Positions 9,813 to 18,651 of a stretch of 55,106 nt of DNA are shown piece after piece. Source of the stretch: Candidatus Aquidulcis sp. (lineage in GTDB: Bacteria > Chloroflexota > Anaerolineae > Anaerolineales > UBA4823); NCBI GenBank assembly GCA_020723385.1, contig DYIZ01000022.1, forward strand, positions 1 through 55,106. Reading direction: 5' to 3'. How positions within the stretch are numbered: the first letter of the stretch is position 1; every line of letters starts with the position of its first letter. Below the pieces are notes generated by a model. The model did not search any database, had not been told where the DNA came from, and worked only from the letters and a program-made list of their open reading frames with translations. Made by a program: the position numbers and the translations under genes.

Positions 9813-10253
9813 ATGATGAATTTTTACCATCGCTTCCGTGTTCGAGCCTCCCTGGCCCGCGTGGCCGAGTTTCACAGCCACACCGCCAGTATGCCGGCCA
9901 TCACCCCGCCGCCGATCATCGTGAAGGTGCATCATGCTCCGCCCGTTTTAGCCAATGGCGATGAGATGGACTTCACCATGTGGCTTGGCCCGCTTCCGGT
10001 GCATTGGCAGGCGCGTATCGAGGCGGGATCACCCGCGGGATTCAGCGACCGTCAACTGCGAGGGCCATTCCTTGAATGGGTACATCGGCACACTTTCGAC
10101 GCCGTAGATGAAAACACTACCGAAGTAAAGGACGAAATCGCGCTGAGGCTGCGTCCACACCCCTTTTGGTGGCCTATCGGCCTGGGAATGCGCATCGGCT
10201 TGCCCATTTTGTTCGCTTTTCGGGCGTGGAAAACGAAAAGGATGCTGGAATGA
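9813..10253 (+). CDS. SRPBCC-fold ligand-binding protein
   Basis: About 146 residues with the cyclase/START-like (SRPBCC) pattern: [18 protein letters not shown] at the start, [35 protein letters not shown] and a C-terminal helix ending in a basic stretch. Members bind hydrophobic ligands in a cavity, and the ligand here is unknown. The frame is open from an ATG at 9771, inside the ATPase gene. The paired ATGs at 9813/9816 just after the ATPase stop give the usual family N terminus and are preferred. The stop overlaps the photolyase start (ATGA), indicating translational coupling. SRPBCC proteins often neighbour photolyases in light-regulated clusters, which fits this context. Confidence 0.8.
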   Translation: MMNFYHRFRVRASLARVAEFHSHTASMPAITPPPIIVKVHHAPPVLANGDEMDFTMWLGPLPVHWQARIEAGSPAGFSDRQLRGPFLEWVHRHTFDAVDENTTEVKDEIALRLRPHPFWWPIGLGMRIGLPILFAFRAWKTKRMLE

Positions 10254-11671
10254 ACACCGCCATTTGGTGGATTCGCCGCGACCTGCGGTTGAGCGATAAC
10301 CAGGCGCTGTCGGCTGCCTTAGACCGGGCAGGATCACTGGTCCCGGTGTTCATCCTCGACCCAAAGCTGCTGGCGTCGCCATACGCCAGCCAAAAGCGGC
10401 TGGCCTTCTTGCTCGATGGTTTGCGGATGCTCGATGCCAGCCTGCGCCAGCGGGGCAGCGCGCTCATCGTTCGGCAGGGTGACCCGCTGGAAGAACTCCA
10501 AATATTGCGGGATGAAACCGGGGCCGAGAGCATTTTTGCCGAAGCGGATGTTTCGCCTTTTGCCCGCCAGCGCGATGACCGGGTGGCGCGCCATCTGCCG
10601 CTGCATCTCACCTCCGGGGTCACGGTTTACCCGCCAGAGATGCTACATAAAGCAGATGGCGCACCCTATACCGTGTACACACCGTTCAACCGGATGTGGC
10701 GCAGCCTCCCATTCCCTGGCAGCCCCCTTCCGGCCCCCGAACGTCTCCCGGCATTGCCGCCCCTTGCTAATCGGGGAGTACCCGCCGCACCGGCATCGCC
10801 ATCTGAGAATCCCTTCCGGGCTGGCGAAGCCGAAGCGCAACGGCGGTTGGCTGGATTTTGCGACTTCGCCATCCAGCGTTATACGGATGAACGCAACCGC
10901 ATGGATTTGGACAGCACCTCGGGGTTATCGCCATACCTGCGCTTTGGGATGCTTTCGGCGCGGCAGGCAACCTGGGCGGCGCGTCAGGCTGAGGTGCAAT
11001 CAGAAGATGCCGCTTCCCGGCGAGGCGCCGAGACCTGGCTAAATGAGTTGATCTGGCGCGAATTTTATTCGGCCATTTTGTACCATTTTCCATACGTGCG
11101 GCGCACCGCCTTTCGGCCCGGTCTGCGCCGTATCCCCTGGCGGGATGACCCGGCAAGTTTCGCCGCCTGGGCCGAGGGACGCACGGGGTATCCAGTGGTA
11201 GATGCGGCCATGCGCCAAATGAACGCGTCTGGCTGGATGCATAACCGGGCGCGCATGATTGCTGCTTCGTTTCTGATCAAAGATCTGCTGATTGACTGGC
11301 GCTGGGGCGAGCGCTATTTTATGCAGCACCTGCTCGATGGCGACCCGGCGGCGAACAATGGCGGCTGGCAGTGGACAGCCGGCACCGGCACCGATGCTGC
11401 GCCCTATTTCCGGGTGTTCAACCCGGTGCTGCAGGGGATGAAATTCGACCCGCAAGGTGCTTATGTGCGACGGTGGGCGCCCGAACTGGCGGCTGTACCC
11501 GATAAATATATCCACGAACCGTGGAAAATCCCCCTCGAGGTGCAGCGGCAGTTGGGTTGTATGATTGGCAAAGATTATCCCACCCCGATCACCGATCACA
11601 CGACAGCGCGGCAACGAGCGCTGGCGGCTTATCAACAAGGAGATGCAAGATGGCCTCTTTCGACCAACTGA
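10250..11671 (+). CDS. phr: Class I-type deoxyribodipyrimidine photolyase
   Basis: A 473-residue cryptochrome/photolyase family protein that repairs UV-induced pyrimidine dimers with light. N-terminal antenna-binding Rossmann domain ([16 protein letters not shown], residues 4-19), then the FAD-binding helical domain with [36 protein letters not shown], and the [19 protein letters not shown] segment with the FAD-contacting residues. The start at 10250 overlaps the SRPBCC stop and gives the canonical N terminus; an upstream in-frame ATG at 10166 would add 28 unrelated residues. The antenna could be a folate or deazaflavin. The next gene is an F420-type PPOX protein, which makes a deazaflavin antenna plausible but unproven. 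Heliorhodopsin-photolyase interaction has been reported in another bacterium, so the linkage is notable. Confidence 0.93.
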   Translation: MNTAIWWIRRDLRLSDNQALSAALDRAGSLVPVFILDPKLLASPYASQKRLAFLLDGLRMLDASLRQRGSALIVRQGDPLEELQILRDETGAESIFAEADVSPFARQRDDRVARHLPLHLTSGVTVYPPEMLHKADGAPYTVYTPFNRMWRSLPFPGSPLPAPERLPALPPLANRGVPAAPASPSENPFRAGEAEAQRRLAGFCDFAIQRYTDERNRMDLDSTSGLSPYLRFGMLSARQATWAARQAEVQSEDAASRRGAETWLNELIWREFYSAILYHFPYVRRTAFRPGLRRIPWRDDPASFAAWAEGRTGYPVVDAAMRQMNASGWMHNRARMIAASFLIKDLLIDWRWGERYFMQHLLDGDPAANNGGWQWTAGTGTDAAPYFRVFNPVLQGMKFDPQGAYVRRWAPELAAVPDKYIHEPWKIPLEVQRQLGCMIGKDYPTPITDHTTARQRALAAYQQGDARWPLSTN

Positions 11672-12027
11672 CTCAGCAACAATACATCAACCTGGAAACC
11701 TTCCGCAAAAGCGGCATAGGCGTCAGAACTCCGGTGTGGTTCGTGCAAGATGGCGATATCCTTTACGTTCGTACCGTGGCAAATTCAGGCAAAGTCAAGC
11801 GCATTCGCAACAACGGGCAGGTAAATATCGCTCCCTGTAAGGCGGATGGTGCGCTGCTCGGCGATTGGTTTCCGGCCGCCGCCCGACAAGTAACGGACGC
11901 TGACACAGACCGCAAATCGGATCGCCTTCTCGATAAGAAATACGGCCTCATGAAAAAGATGTTTGCCCTGACATCGAGGTTGCAGGGAAGAAAATATGTC
12001 GTTTTGGAAATAAAAGCGCGAGAATAA
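11650..12027 (+). CDS. PPOX-class F420-dependent oxidoreductase
   Basis: Small (125 aa) split beta-barrel flavin/deazaflavin protein. [19 protein letters not shown] (about 14-32), [19 protein letters not shown], and a C terminus [10 protein letters not shown] match the PPOX class F420-dependent family (TIGR03666-like). It starts at an ATG 8 nt after AAGGAG (11637-11642), inside the photolyase gene with a 22-bp overlap, so the two are coupled. Likely role: reduction of a quinone-like or unsaturated substrate with F420H2 or FMN. If the organism makes F420, its precursor 8-HDF could also serve the photolyase. Confidence 0.85.
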   Translation: MASFDQLTQQQYINLETFRKSGIGVRTPVWFVQDGDILYVRTVANSGKVKRIRNNGQVNIAPCKADGALLGDWFPAAARQVTDADTDRKSDRLLDKKYGLMKKMFALTSRLQGRKYVVLEIKARE

Positions 12028-12062
12028 GAGCAATCTGTTGAACGGATGAGAGGGAAAAAACT

Positions 12063-12905
12063 ATGGCTGTGCGAATTGTGACCGATAGCACCTGCGATCT
12101 GCCCGCCGAGGCAATTGCCCGTTATGGCATCTCTGTTGTCCCACTTTACATCAATGTGGGCAACCAGGGCTTTCTGGACGGCATTGACATGAAACGCGCT
12201 GAGTTTTACACACGGCTGCCATCATTCTCGACCCACCCTACCACCGCCGTACCGTCGCCTCAAAAATTCCATGCCATCTATCAGGCGCTGGCCGATGAAG
12301 GCGCCAGCGAGATTTTATCAATTCACATTTCAGCGGCTTTGAGTGGTACGGTTGATGTGGCGCGCTCAGCCGCTCGAGAAACGACAGCGGTACCGGTTAC
12401 GGTATTCGATTCGCAGCAGTTGAGCCTGGGAACTGGTTTTTTGGCGGATACAGCGGCCAAAATGGCTGCGGAGGGCAGTTCGGTGGCCGAAATTATCGCT
12501 GCCCTTAACGATCAGATCCAACGCATTCATGTCTTTGCTGCCCTGGATACACTGGAATTTCTAAAACGAAGCGGGCGGATGAATAAATACATGGCAGGTG
12601 TCGCCGCCTGGCTGCAGATCAAACCGATCATGATCATGCACAAAGGTAAACCCAGTTCAGAGCGAGTGCGCACGAGAGACCGTGCGATGAAGCGTATGGT
12701 GGAGATGCTGGCAGCCTTAGGCAAGTTGGAGCGTGTTGCCATCGTGCATACACATGCACAGCCTGAACGAATTGCTGAACTGTGCGCACTGGCGGCTGGT
12801 TTGCTCCCGCAAAGAGATATCCTGACTGCAGATATTACCCCAGTGATCGGAGCGCATATCGGCCCGGATGCTGTAGGCTTTGCCGTCGTTGCGGCATCAA
12901 AATAA
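12063..12905 (+). CDS. DegV family fatty-acid-binding protein
   Basis: A 280-residue DegV-family protein. The start MAVRIVTDSTCDLPAEAIA is the family hallmark, followed by VVPLYINVG, a TSxPS-like segment (TTAVPSPQKF), SIHISAALSGTVDVARSAA and the C-terminal domain with LEFLKRSGRMNK. These proteins bind fatty acids and act as FakB-type partners of fatty acid kinase in Firmicutes; no FakA is visible here. The start follows a GAGAGGG ribosome binding site and lies 35 bp after the PPOX gene, closing the plus-strand run. Confidence 0.93.
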   Translation: MAVRIVTDSTCDLPAEAIARYGISVVPLYINVGNQGFLDGIDMKRAEFYTRLPSFSTHPTTAVPSPQKFHAIYQALADEGASEILSIHISAALSGTVDVARSAARETTAVPVTVFDSQQLSLGTGFLADTAAKMAAEGSSVAEIIAALNDQIQRIHVFAALDTLEFLKRSGRMNKYMAGVAAWLQIKPIMIMHKGKPSSERVRTRDRAMKRMVEMLAALGKLERVAIVHTHAQPERIAELCALAAGLLPQRDILTADITPVIGAHIGPDAVGFAVVAASK

Positions 12906-12909
12906 TAAA

Positions 12910-12935
12910 GGCTCTCCGCCGAAGGCGGGAGAGCC
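12910..12935. repeat. Hairpin sharing sequence with the 1.2-kb palindrome
   Basis: GGCTCTCC...GGGAGAGCC forms an 11-bp stem with one bulged G and a 3-nt GAA loop. GCCGAAGGCGGGAGAGCC is identical to part of the element at 1234-1254. There is no T-tract, so it is more likely a dispersed palindrome than a terminator. Confidence 0.65.
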
Positions 12936-12957
12936 ACAATAAGGAAAGGAAATAATC

Positions 12958-13293
12958 ATGAAAATCGCTAAGTTGATTGCTTTGGCTGGCTGGCTTGCCA
13001 TGACTGGCATCCTGATTTACGGCTTCACAGTCGGGGATTTTGCTGCCGAGGGAGCCAAACTACTGGCCATGCCCTGGGGAATTGTCTCGCTGGTAGACCT
13101 GTACGTTGGTTTTGCCCTCTTCTCATGCTGGATCGTATTCCGTGAAAAGGCACTGCTTCCCTCGGCGATTTGGGTGGTCCTGATGATGGTGTTGGGCTTC
13201 TGGGCCGGCGCACTTTATACCCTCATTGCGTTACAGACCAGCGGCGGTGATTGGAAGCGCTTCTGGTATGGAAATCGCTCCAAATCAGTGTAA
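12958..13293 (+). CDS. DUF1475 family membrane protein
   Basis: A 111-residue membrane protein with three or four hydrophobic helices. MPWGIVSLVDLYVGFALFS (about 38-57) and SAIWVVLMMVLGFWAGALYT (about 65-84) match the DUF1475 family; function unknown. A purine-rich AAGGAAAGGA ribosome binding site precedes the ATG. The gene is followed by a symmetrical terminator shared with the convergent MFS gene. Confidence 0.8.
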   Translation: MKIAKLIALAGWLAMTGILIYGFTVGDFAAEGAKLLAMPWGIVSLVDLYVGFALFSCWIVFREKALLPSAIWVVLMMVLGFWAGALYTLIALQTSGGDWKRFWYGNRSKSV

Positions 13294-13312
13294 CTTGACG
13301 CACAAACTGCAA

Positions 13313-13354
13313 CAACAAAAACAACCCTGATCGCTACCAGGGTTGTTTTTGTTG
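13313..13354. terminator. Bidirectional terminator
   Basis: 17-bp perfect stem (13313-13329 / 13338-13354) with an 8-nt loop. It has A-rich and T-rich flanks on both strands, so it can end the DUF1475 gene and the convergent MFS gene. Confidence 0.88.
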
Positions 13355-13414
13355 TAGACACGCATGACGGCCGTAATATGCTTTGAGCAACTACGCCAGA
13401 TTACGAATCCAGTG

Positions 13415-14740
13415 TTATATCAATTCATTCGCCAGTCCCAGGATGTACATGCCTACCAGCAAACCAAATGCTCCTAAGAATTGTACAGCACCACTGATCT
13501 GACTCACCTCCGGTAGAATGCTGGTCAGGATGGTCACCCCAATCGCAGCACCCAAATACCGTCCCAACTGCACCAAACCACTCAAAACCGTTCTGTCCTC
13601 GCTGCTGACGGCATTTTGAGAATTAATCAGCAAGGTTGCCATGATGCCGCCAAGACTGAGTCCAAGCAGGCCGGTAACGATATTGAACAGCACAAAATTG
13701 CTCACGCTGATGGCGTAATATAGCCCCCCGGCGCCAAGCAGGGATAACCCCCAGATGATTTTCGGGAACAGTGCGTTGAGTTGATTGATGAAGCGGCTGG
13801 TGATGATCAATCCGAGGGTGGTTCCAATCATGAAAATCATCAGGAGTTGACTCTCGTTTGCTTTGAAGCCGTTTTGTTTCAAGCTGACACTGCACAAGGG
13901 CAGAAGTGTGACCAGCCCGTACATGATACCTCCGGCAATCAGGGAACTGAAAATCGCCCGGCGCAGTACTTTGGTCTGGAAAAAGGCCAGTTTGATGACC
14001 GGGTCTTTGTGGCGAGATTCATTCCAGACCAGAATCAGGCCGGCGGCGACCGCGCCAATCAATAGGGAGACACCCGTCAGCTCGAGCTGGCCTAGTTTGC
14101 TAACGGAGTCGGAAAAACTGACTGTGAGCACGCAGAAAACCCCAAAAAGCACGCCGCCGAGGATATCAATCTCCGTCCAGCGCACCGAGGCCTTGGTCGG
14201 AGAGGTTTTCTTGTTATCCAATGCCACCAACAGGATGGCGATCAGCACCATCACGAGTGTGATGTAAAAAATCCAGTGCCAGCCGAGTTGTTTGGTGATG
14301 ACGCTGCCCAGGATGGGGCTGAGCAGGTTGGCAATGAGTTGGACGAAACTGAATGCGCCAATCATGATGCCGCGTTTTTCAGGTGGGAACAAGTCTGAGA
14401 TCAAGGCGATAGAGACGGGAATCATCATTCCTGCCCCCAGGCCCTGGATGACCCGCGCGACAACCAGGTTTTCCATATTGGGGGCCAGCGCGCCATACAG
14501 GGTGCCGGCGGCAAAAAATCCCATGCCGAGCAGGTAGAACAGCTTTTTCCCATACAAGTCGGCCAGCTTCGAGAAAACCGGGATGGTCAGCAGGGAAGCC
14601 AGCATATAACTCGAAAAGACCCAACTGTAGAGATAATCGCCGCCGATTTCAGTGACGATGAACGGCATGGCCGTCGCCAGGATGAGTTGCATGATGCTGA
14701 TGCCAAACATGCCGAGGATGATGCCGATAAATGTGGTCAT
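13415..14740 (-). CDS. MFS drug-exporter-like transporter (cassette A)
   Basis: A 441-residue major facilitator with about 12-14 helices. Motif A is seen in FSKLADLYGKK (about 60-70) and motif C-like Gly/Pro-rich helix in LGAGMMIPVSIALISDLFPPEKRG, typical of proton-driven drug exporters of the EmrB/QacA type. The ATG at 14740 has a GGAG ribosome binding site and is preferred over an upstream TTG. It lies downstream of the rifampicin-phosphotransferase-like gene on the same strand with a 123-bp gap and is probably transcribed with it. The set phosphotransferase + MFS + divergent TetR regulator suggests export of a toxic compound; the substrate is unknown. Confidence 0.88.
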   Translation of the reverse strand: MTTFIGIILGMFGISIMQLILATAMPFIVTEIGGDYLYSWVFSSYMLASLLTIPVFSKLADLYGKKLFYLLGMGFFAAGTLYGALAPNMENLVVARVIQGLGAGMMIPVSIALISDLFPPEKRGIMIGAFSFVQLIANLLSPILGSVITKQLGWHWIFYITLVMVLIAILLVALDNKKTSPTKASVRWTEIDILGGVLFGVFCVLTVSFSDSVSKLGQLELTGVSLLIGAVAAGLILVWNESRHKDPVIKLAFFQTKVLRRAIFSSLIAGGIMYGLVTLLPLCSVSLKQNGFKANESQLLMIFMIGTTLGLIITSRFINQLNALFPKIIWGLSLLGAGGLYYAISVSNFVLFNIVTGLLGLSLGGIMATLLINSQNAVSSEDRTVLSGLVQLGRYLGAAIGVTILTSILPEVSQISGAVQFLGAFGLLVGMYILGLANELI

Positions 14741-14773
14741 GAAATACTCCAATTAGAAATCAATCATACGGGC

Positions 14774-14867
14774 GTAGGGGCGACCCGCCCTGCGCAAGAA
14801 ATCATCTCGTTCTGCCAGTGGGCATGGCAAGAGAACGCGTGAACATGCCTTGACAGGTCGTCCCTAC
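14774..14867. repeat. Inverted repeat pair GTAGGGGCGACC / GGTCGTCCCTAC
   Basis: GTAGGGGCGACC at 14774-14785 and its near-perfect reverse complement at 14856-14867 (11 of 12) span the gap between the two cassette A genes. The second arm runs into the last codon of the phosphotransferase gene. It resembles short dispersed intergenic palindromes. Confidence 0.5.
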
Positions 14868-17485
14868 TTTTCCAAAACCCGCACAATCCCGTTGGAGCCG
14901 TCAACTTCCACCAACTGCCCATCCTTCAACTTGCTGGTGGCATCATCCAGCCCGGAGACGCACGGGATGCCATATTCTCGCGCCACCACTGCGCCATGTT
15001 GGAGCGCCCCCCCGATTTCCAGGATGATGCCTTTGGCATTGATGAACAACGGCGTCCAGCCAGGGTCGGTGGCACGCGCAACCAGGATTTCGCCAGGGAG
15101 CAGTTTCTTTTCGGCGGCATACTGAAGCACTTTGACTCGCCCCTGCACCACACCGGGCGAGATGGGCACACCGCCCAGTTCGCCCTCTGCGGCGGCTTTG
15201 CGAGGTGGATAATAGATTTTTCCGCGCGAATCGATGATGCGCACCGCCAGTTTGCTTTTCCTGATCTTGTTGATCGGCGCCGAACGTTCCTGCGCCAACG
15301 CCCGCAGGTCAAGCGCCGGGTCAGCGAGCGCGTGATCAATATCGGCAATGGTCAAGTCAAAGATTTGCTCGGGCCGGTCAAGGCGTCCGGCGGCGACCAA
15401 AGTTTGGGCTATGGCGAGCGCCTGGCGGCGGAACAGGTTAATCACCTTGATAACATAATGCTTAGGCGTTTCGCGGTAGCCGCCAAAGGTCAGCCACCTG
15501 TTGTAATATCGTTCAAGCGCGCGGGCTTTGAGTTTGCCTTTTTTTAGAGCAATTTCATAGAGCGCGTTGTACGCCGCTTCACGTTTGGCACGCGCATCGT
15601 CAAAAAACGAGCGGGAGCCATTTACCGACAGTGACATATTTTTGAGTTGTTCGAAGAACAGGGCAGGCTGTTCACTCGGGCGCGGCTTGGCAGGGTCGAT
15701 CTCGCCCGGGCAACGGAACCCGAATTCCGCCAGGAAGTGCTCCCAGCGGCGCACAAAATCAGGCGCAACGGAACCCTGCTCCAGGGCAGTCAGGAAATCC
15801 GCGACAGTGGCGAATTGTCCGATTTCCGGCGATGAGGCCAGGGCGTACATTTCTTCCCCCATTTCCGTTGTCTTATTGCCCGGCAGCGCAATCCCCAGGT
15901 TGATGAGATAGTCCTGTACCTGAGCCGCTTCTTGCTTGAACAGGCCCTGAAGGCGTTGCTGAGCGAGTTGCGCCGCCAGAATCATGGGGATGCCGTAGTC
16001 GCCGTAAAAGAAAGTCAGCAAGTCTGCGAGCGCGGCAGCCTGCGCCTGCAAGGAACGGCCGTTGGCTGAAAACGTTTCAAGACGGCGGATTTCCTCGGGC
16101 AGGGCGGCCTGGTACTTTTGCAGAACATGTGCGGGCCGGAAATACGCTTCGAGCACCCCAGTAGCCATTGGCAGCATCTTGAAGATCATCTGGCCGCGCA
16201 TGGCCTTCAATTTCGCGGGCAATTCGCCGCCCGTGTACTGTTTCATGTCGAGGCCGGCGAGGATTTCCGTTACGCGTGAGTCGCCGAGGCTGCCCGGCGC
16301 AAGCGAGGCGTTTTTCATGCCCATCATTTGCGCGTACGAGATATTCATATAATAGCCGCCGCCCGCAGTGAACGTGATACCGTCTAGTCCGATTGCGCCC
16401 TCGGCCACCGGCCCGCCAACCTTATTCAGTACGTACGCCAGGAAATCGGTGCCCAGCACCGAGAGCGGCTCCTGCAAGCCCTGCTCGATCAGCGTGGAAT
16501 TGGCATACAGACGTTTGGGTTCCCCCGGCGCAGTGACCATTTCTTTGGGCAGTGGAAGATAAGTCGTGATGGGGCGCGCTTGAAGCAGGTAGAACTGGTT
16601 ATTCGCCAGCGCCCACTCGATATCAACTGGTTTCTGATAATACGCTTCCACTTTTTCGAGCAGGCGGGTTAGTTCCAGCGCCTGCGCCGATGTGATAGCC
16701 GTTGCGGTGTGGTTATTTCGGGTGGATCTGATGGTGCCGCCCGCCTGATTCAGCGTGATGACGGTCTGTTTGCTCCCGATTCTTGTTTCCAGGATTTCAC
16801 CCCTGAGCCTGTCCACCACAAACAGGTCTGGTTCCACCTCCCCAGCCACCACCGATTCGCCCAGGCCATGATTGGCGTTGATCACGGCCTCATCGTAGCA
16901 GTTGTTAAGTGGATTGAGCGAAAACGCCACCCCGGCAGCATCAGCATTTACCTGTTGCTGGATAATCACTGCGAGGCGCGGTTGGACGATGCTGAAACCG
17001 TGCTCTTTTTTGTAGAGGAAGACCCGCTCGTTGAAACTGGACGTGAACGAATGACGGATTGCCGCCTCGATGTTGTCTATCGTCACTCCGAGGGTAGTTT
17101 CATACCCACCGGCGAAGGATGCATCCTCCAGGTCTTCTTCCGGCGACGAGGAGCGCACGGCAAACAAATGGCCGCGATTCTGCTCGCCGAAGGTTTTCAG
17201 GGCTTCGTTGAGTTCGTCTTTCTGATCCCCGGTCAGTTCGAGCGTGCCGCACAAAGCCTGTAACGCTTTGGCCGCCTGGGGAAGTTCATCGGTCTGGGTC
17301 AGATTCTTCCAGGCCGGAGATTGTTTCAACATCTCCAACCACGGCTCAAAAAACTGGACGATCAGCACGAACCCGGGCGGGACAGGCATCCCGGCGGCGG
17401 TCATCTGTATCAGAGTCAGGGCTTTACCTCCGACCTGATCAAGCGGGGGGATTTCAGGAGATGTGAGGGGTAGTGTAGTTTTCAT
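14864..17485 (-). CDS. Rifampicin-phosphotransferase-like PEP-utilising enzyme (cassette A)
   Basis: An 873-residue protein with the three-part plan of PEP synthase-like antibiotic phosphotransferases. The N-terminal ATP-grasp domain (residues 1-320) has GGKALTLIQMTAAGMPVPPGF and VEWAL-type ends (DIEWALANNQFYLLQARPIT). A central domain of about 430 residues follows, and a C-terminal phosphohistidine domain carries H830 in GGALQHGAVVAREYG. Length and order match rifampicin phosphotransferase (about 865 aa) better than PEP synthase (about 790 aa). Such enzymes move the beta phosphate of ATP via His to the drug. The substrate here is not known, and the central domain diverges from its paralogue at 20.5 kb. 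An exporter lies downstream and a TetR repressor is divergent. Confidence 0.82.
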   Translation of the reverse strand: MKTTLPLTSPEIPPLDQVGGKALTLIQMTAAGMPVPPGFVLIVQFFEPWLEMLKQSPAWKNLTQTDELPQAAKALQALCGTLELTGDQKDELNEALKTFGEQNRGHLFAVRSSSPEEDLEDASFAGGYETTLGVTIDNIEAAIRHSFTSSFNERVFLYKKEHGFSIVQPRLAVIIQQQVNADAAGVAFSLNPLNNCYDEAVINANHGLGESVVAGEVEPDLFVVDRLRGEILETRIGSKQTVITLNQAGGTIRSTRNNHTATAITSAQALELTRLLEKVEAYYQKPVDIEWALANNQFYLLQARPITTYLPLPKEMVTAPGEPKRLYANSTLIEQGLQEPLSVLGTDFLAYVLNKVGGPVAEGAIGLDGITFTAGGGYYMNISYAQMMGMKNASLAPGSLGDSRVTEILAGLDMKQYTGGELPAKLKAMRGQMIFKMLPMATGVLEAYFRPAHVLQKYQAALPEEIRRLETFSANGRSLQAQAAALADLLTFFYGDYGIPMILAAQLAQQRLQGLFKQEAAQVQDYLINLGIALPGNKTTEMGEEMYALASSPEIGQFATVADFLTALEQGSVAPDFVRRWEHFLAEFGFRCPGEIDPAKPRPSEQPALFFEQLKNMSLSVNGSRSFFDDARAKREAAYNALYEIALKKGKLKARALERYYNRWLTFGGYRETPKHYVIKVINLFRRQALAIAQTLVAAGRLDRPEQIFDLTIADIDHALADPALDLRALAQERSAPINKIRKSKLAVRIIDSRGKIYYPPRKAAAEGELGGVPISPGVVQGRVKVLQYAAEKKLLPGEILVARATDPGWTPLFINAKGIILEIGGALQHGAVVAREYGIPCVSGLDDATSKLKDGQLVEVDGSNGIVRVLEK

Positions 17486-17523
17486 TGTCGTCCTAATAAC
17501 TGACCGGGGCTAAATGGAAATAT

Positions 17524-17607
17524 TATAGTAAAATACTATATAGATTACAGAATTCAATTATAGGCACAATTCTAGAATTGTCAATGTTATAAAGTCTAAC
17601 AATTCTA
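17524..17607. promoter_or_regulatory. Divergent operator region of cassette A
   Basis: Between the divergent phosphotransferase and TetR genes lie a perfect 16-bp palindrome ACAATTCTAGAATTGT (17566-17581), a further half-site ACAATTCTA (17599-17607) and a second inverted repeat TATAGTA-AAA-TACTATA (17524-17540). The first is a good TetR-type operator candidate; the second may overlap the phosphotransferase promoter. Confidence 0.6.
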
Positions 17608-17667
17608 ATAAGATGCTAAAATGAAATCTTCCCTGGTTTGTTTATAGCAGGGTTGAGGAGAATCAAC

Positions 17668-18276
17668 ATGGACGGATTTGAACGACGTAAAGAGCAGAGC
17701 AAAGAAGGTATCCGCCGCGCCGCGTGGGAGTTGTTCAGCCAGTTTGGTGTTGACAAGGTCAGCATTGCAGATATCGCACGTAAGGCCGGCGTCTCACAGG
17801 CAACGATTTATAATAATTTTGGCAACAAAGAAGCATTGGTGTGGGAATTTGTGACCGGTGCTGTGGAACACCTGGTCAACAGCGCTCAGCAGATATTGAC
17901 CCCCAAAATGTCGTTCCAAGAAAAAATGGCCGCCTTTATCCGGTTTATTTCCGAGATGATGGTCTCTGGGCAGCCATCCGCCGCAGAACGGGTGATTTTC
18001 AGCAGCCTGGATCTGCAAAATGACCCCGAAATCAAGAAAATCCGCACGGCGGCGCAGGAGAAAATGACCGGCTTGATGTTGGGCCTGATTCAGGAAGGGA
18101 AAGAGCAGGGACAGGTCAACCCCGATCTCTCCGAGGCTGCGCTGCGCATTTATTTCGCAGTTTTTATGGATGCTTTCAGCAATCCTCAGCTCCAGCAGCA
18201 GTATTATCAAAACCCCGGCCTGGTGCAGGAGTTAGGTTCACTCATGATGCATGGGCTTAGTAGGCCGCAAGGATAG
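17668..18276 (+). CDS. TetR-family repressor (cassette A)
   Basis: A 202-residue TetR regulator. The N-terminal helix-turn-helix ISIADIARKAGVSQATIYNNFGNKEAL-type sequence lies at about residues 32-58 (key residues AGVSQATIYNNF), and the ligand domain (about 65-200) is unrecognised, as usual. The ATG at 17668 has an excellent GAGGAG ribosome binding site; an upstream in-frame TTG is unlikely. It is divergent from the phosphotransferase gene, with palindromes between them, and so probably represses the enzyme/exporter pair and itself until the compound is sensed. Confidence 0.92.
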   Translation: MDGFERRKEQSKEGIRRAAWELFSQFGVDKVSIADIARKAGVSQATIYNNFGNKEALVWEFVTGAVEHLVNSAQQILTPKMSFQEKMAAFIRFISEMMVSGQPSAAERVIFSSLDLQNDPEIKKIRTAAQEKMTGLMLGLIQEGKEQGQVNPDLSEAALRIYFAVFMDAFSNPQLQQQYYQNPGLVQELGSLMMHGLSRPQG

Positions 18277-18393
18277 AGGGGGCTGCTGGCTAATGCTCGA
18301 ACGCCGCCGTGTAGGCACACCCAGCGGGACGGAATGCCAGATGTGCGCCTTATCGTAACCTCGCTCGACTTTAGCAATGTAACAGGGGATATA

Positions 18394-18480
18394 TAAAAAA
18401 ACTCCTGTCCTATTTCAGAATAAGACAGGAGTTCGACCAGTGCCCCCACGGGGGTACCGTACGTTAACGTGTCTTATTTG
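18394..18480 (-). repeat. Dispersed ~90-bp repeat, copy 1
   Basis: First of three direct copies (others near 23.8 and 28.2 kb). Contents: a hairpin AACTCCTGTC/GACAGGAGTT, then GTGCCCCCACGGGGGTAC, then CGTACGTTAACGTGTCTTA. Read on the minus strand, the hairpin is followed by a T-run and would be a good intrinsic terminator. An upstream AATAAGAC can pair with GTCTTATT inside the hairpin, giving an alternative fold. Confidence 0.85.
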
Positions 18481-18591
18481 TAATAGGTTGATATCAACCT
18501 GGCGTAGCGCACCGGTAGGGATGGTGGCAGCCCGTTTTTGCAGGCGCTGGTACGCCGCTTGCAGGATCTGCCGCGCTTTAGATATTGACAT
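18415..18591 (-). CDS. Possible 58-residue ORF reading into repeat copy 1
   Basis: Minus-strand ATG at 18591 opens a 58-codon frame (MSISKARQILQAAYQRLQKR at the start, RYPRGGTGRTPVLF at the end) whose last third is encoded by the repeat. The N-terminal part looks like a normal helical protein and has a weak AAGAG upstream. It may be the tail of a decayed gene. The rest of the 375-bp gap between the TetR genes shows only a further short protein-like minus frame (YIAKVERGYDKAHIWHS, around 18.34 kb) and nothing recognisable. Confidence 0.22.
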   Translation of the reverse strand: MSISKARQILQAAYQRLQKRAATIPTGALRQVDINLLQIRHVNVRYPRGGTGRTPVLF

Positions 18592-18621
18592 ATTTCTCTT
18601 TATGTTCTATACTCCATTAGT

Positions 18622-18633
18622 CCGACCGGTCGG
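18622..18633. promoter_or_regulatory. TetR operator candidate O1 (cassette B)
   Basis: Perfect palindrome CCGACCGGTCGG, 18 bp before the second TetR start codon. It shares its half-site with the operator at 19252-19269. Confidence 0.65.
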
Positions 18634-18651
18634 TCGAAATCGGAGATTATT

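Noticed and set aside
18430-18470. Repeat read as a tRNA 3' end (TGGGGGCA then terminator, like tRNA-Glu)
   Set aside because: No T-arm can be folded before the acceptor-like strand and no 5' half is present in any copy; only the GC-rich end and terminator layout are similar.
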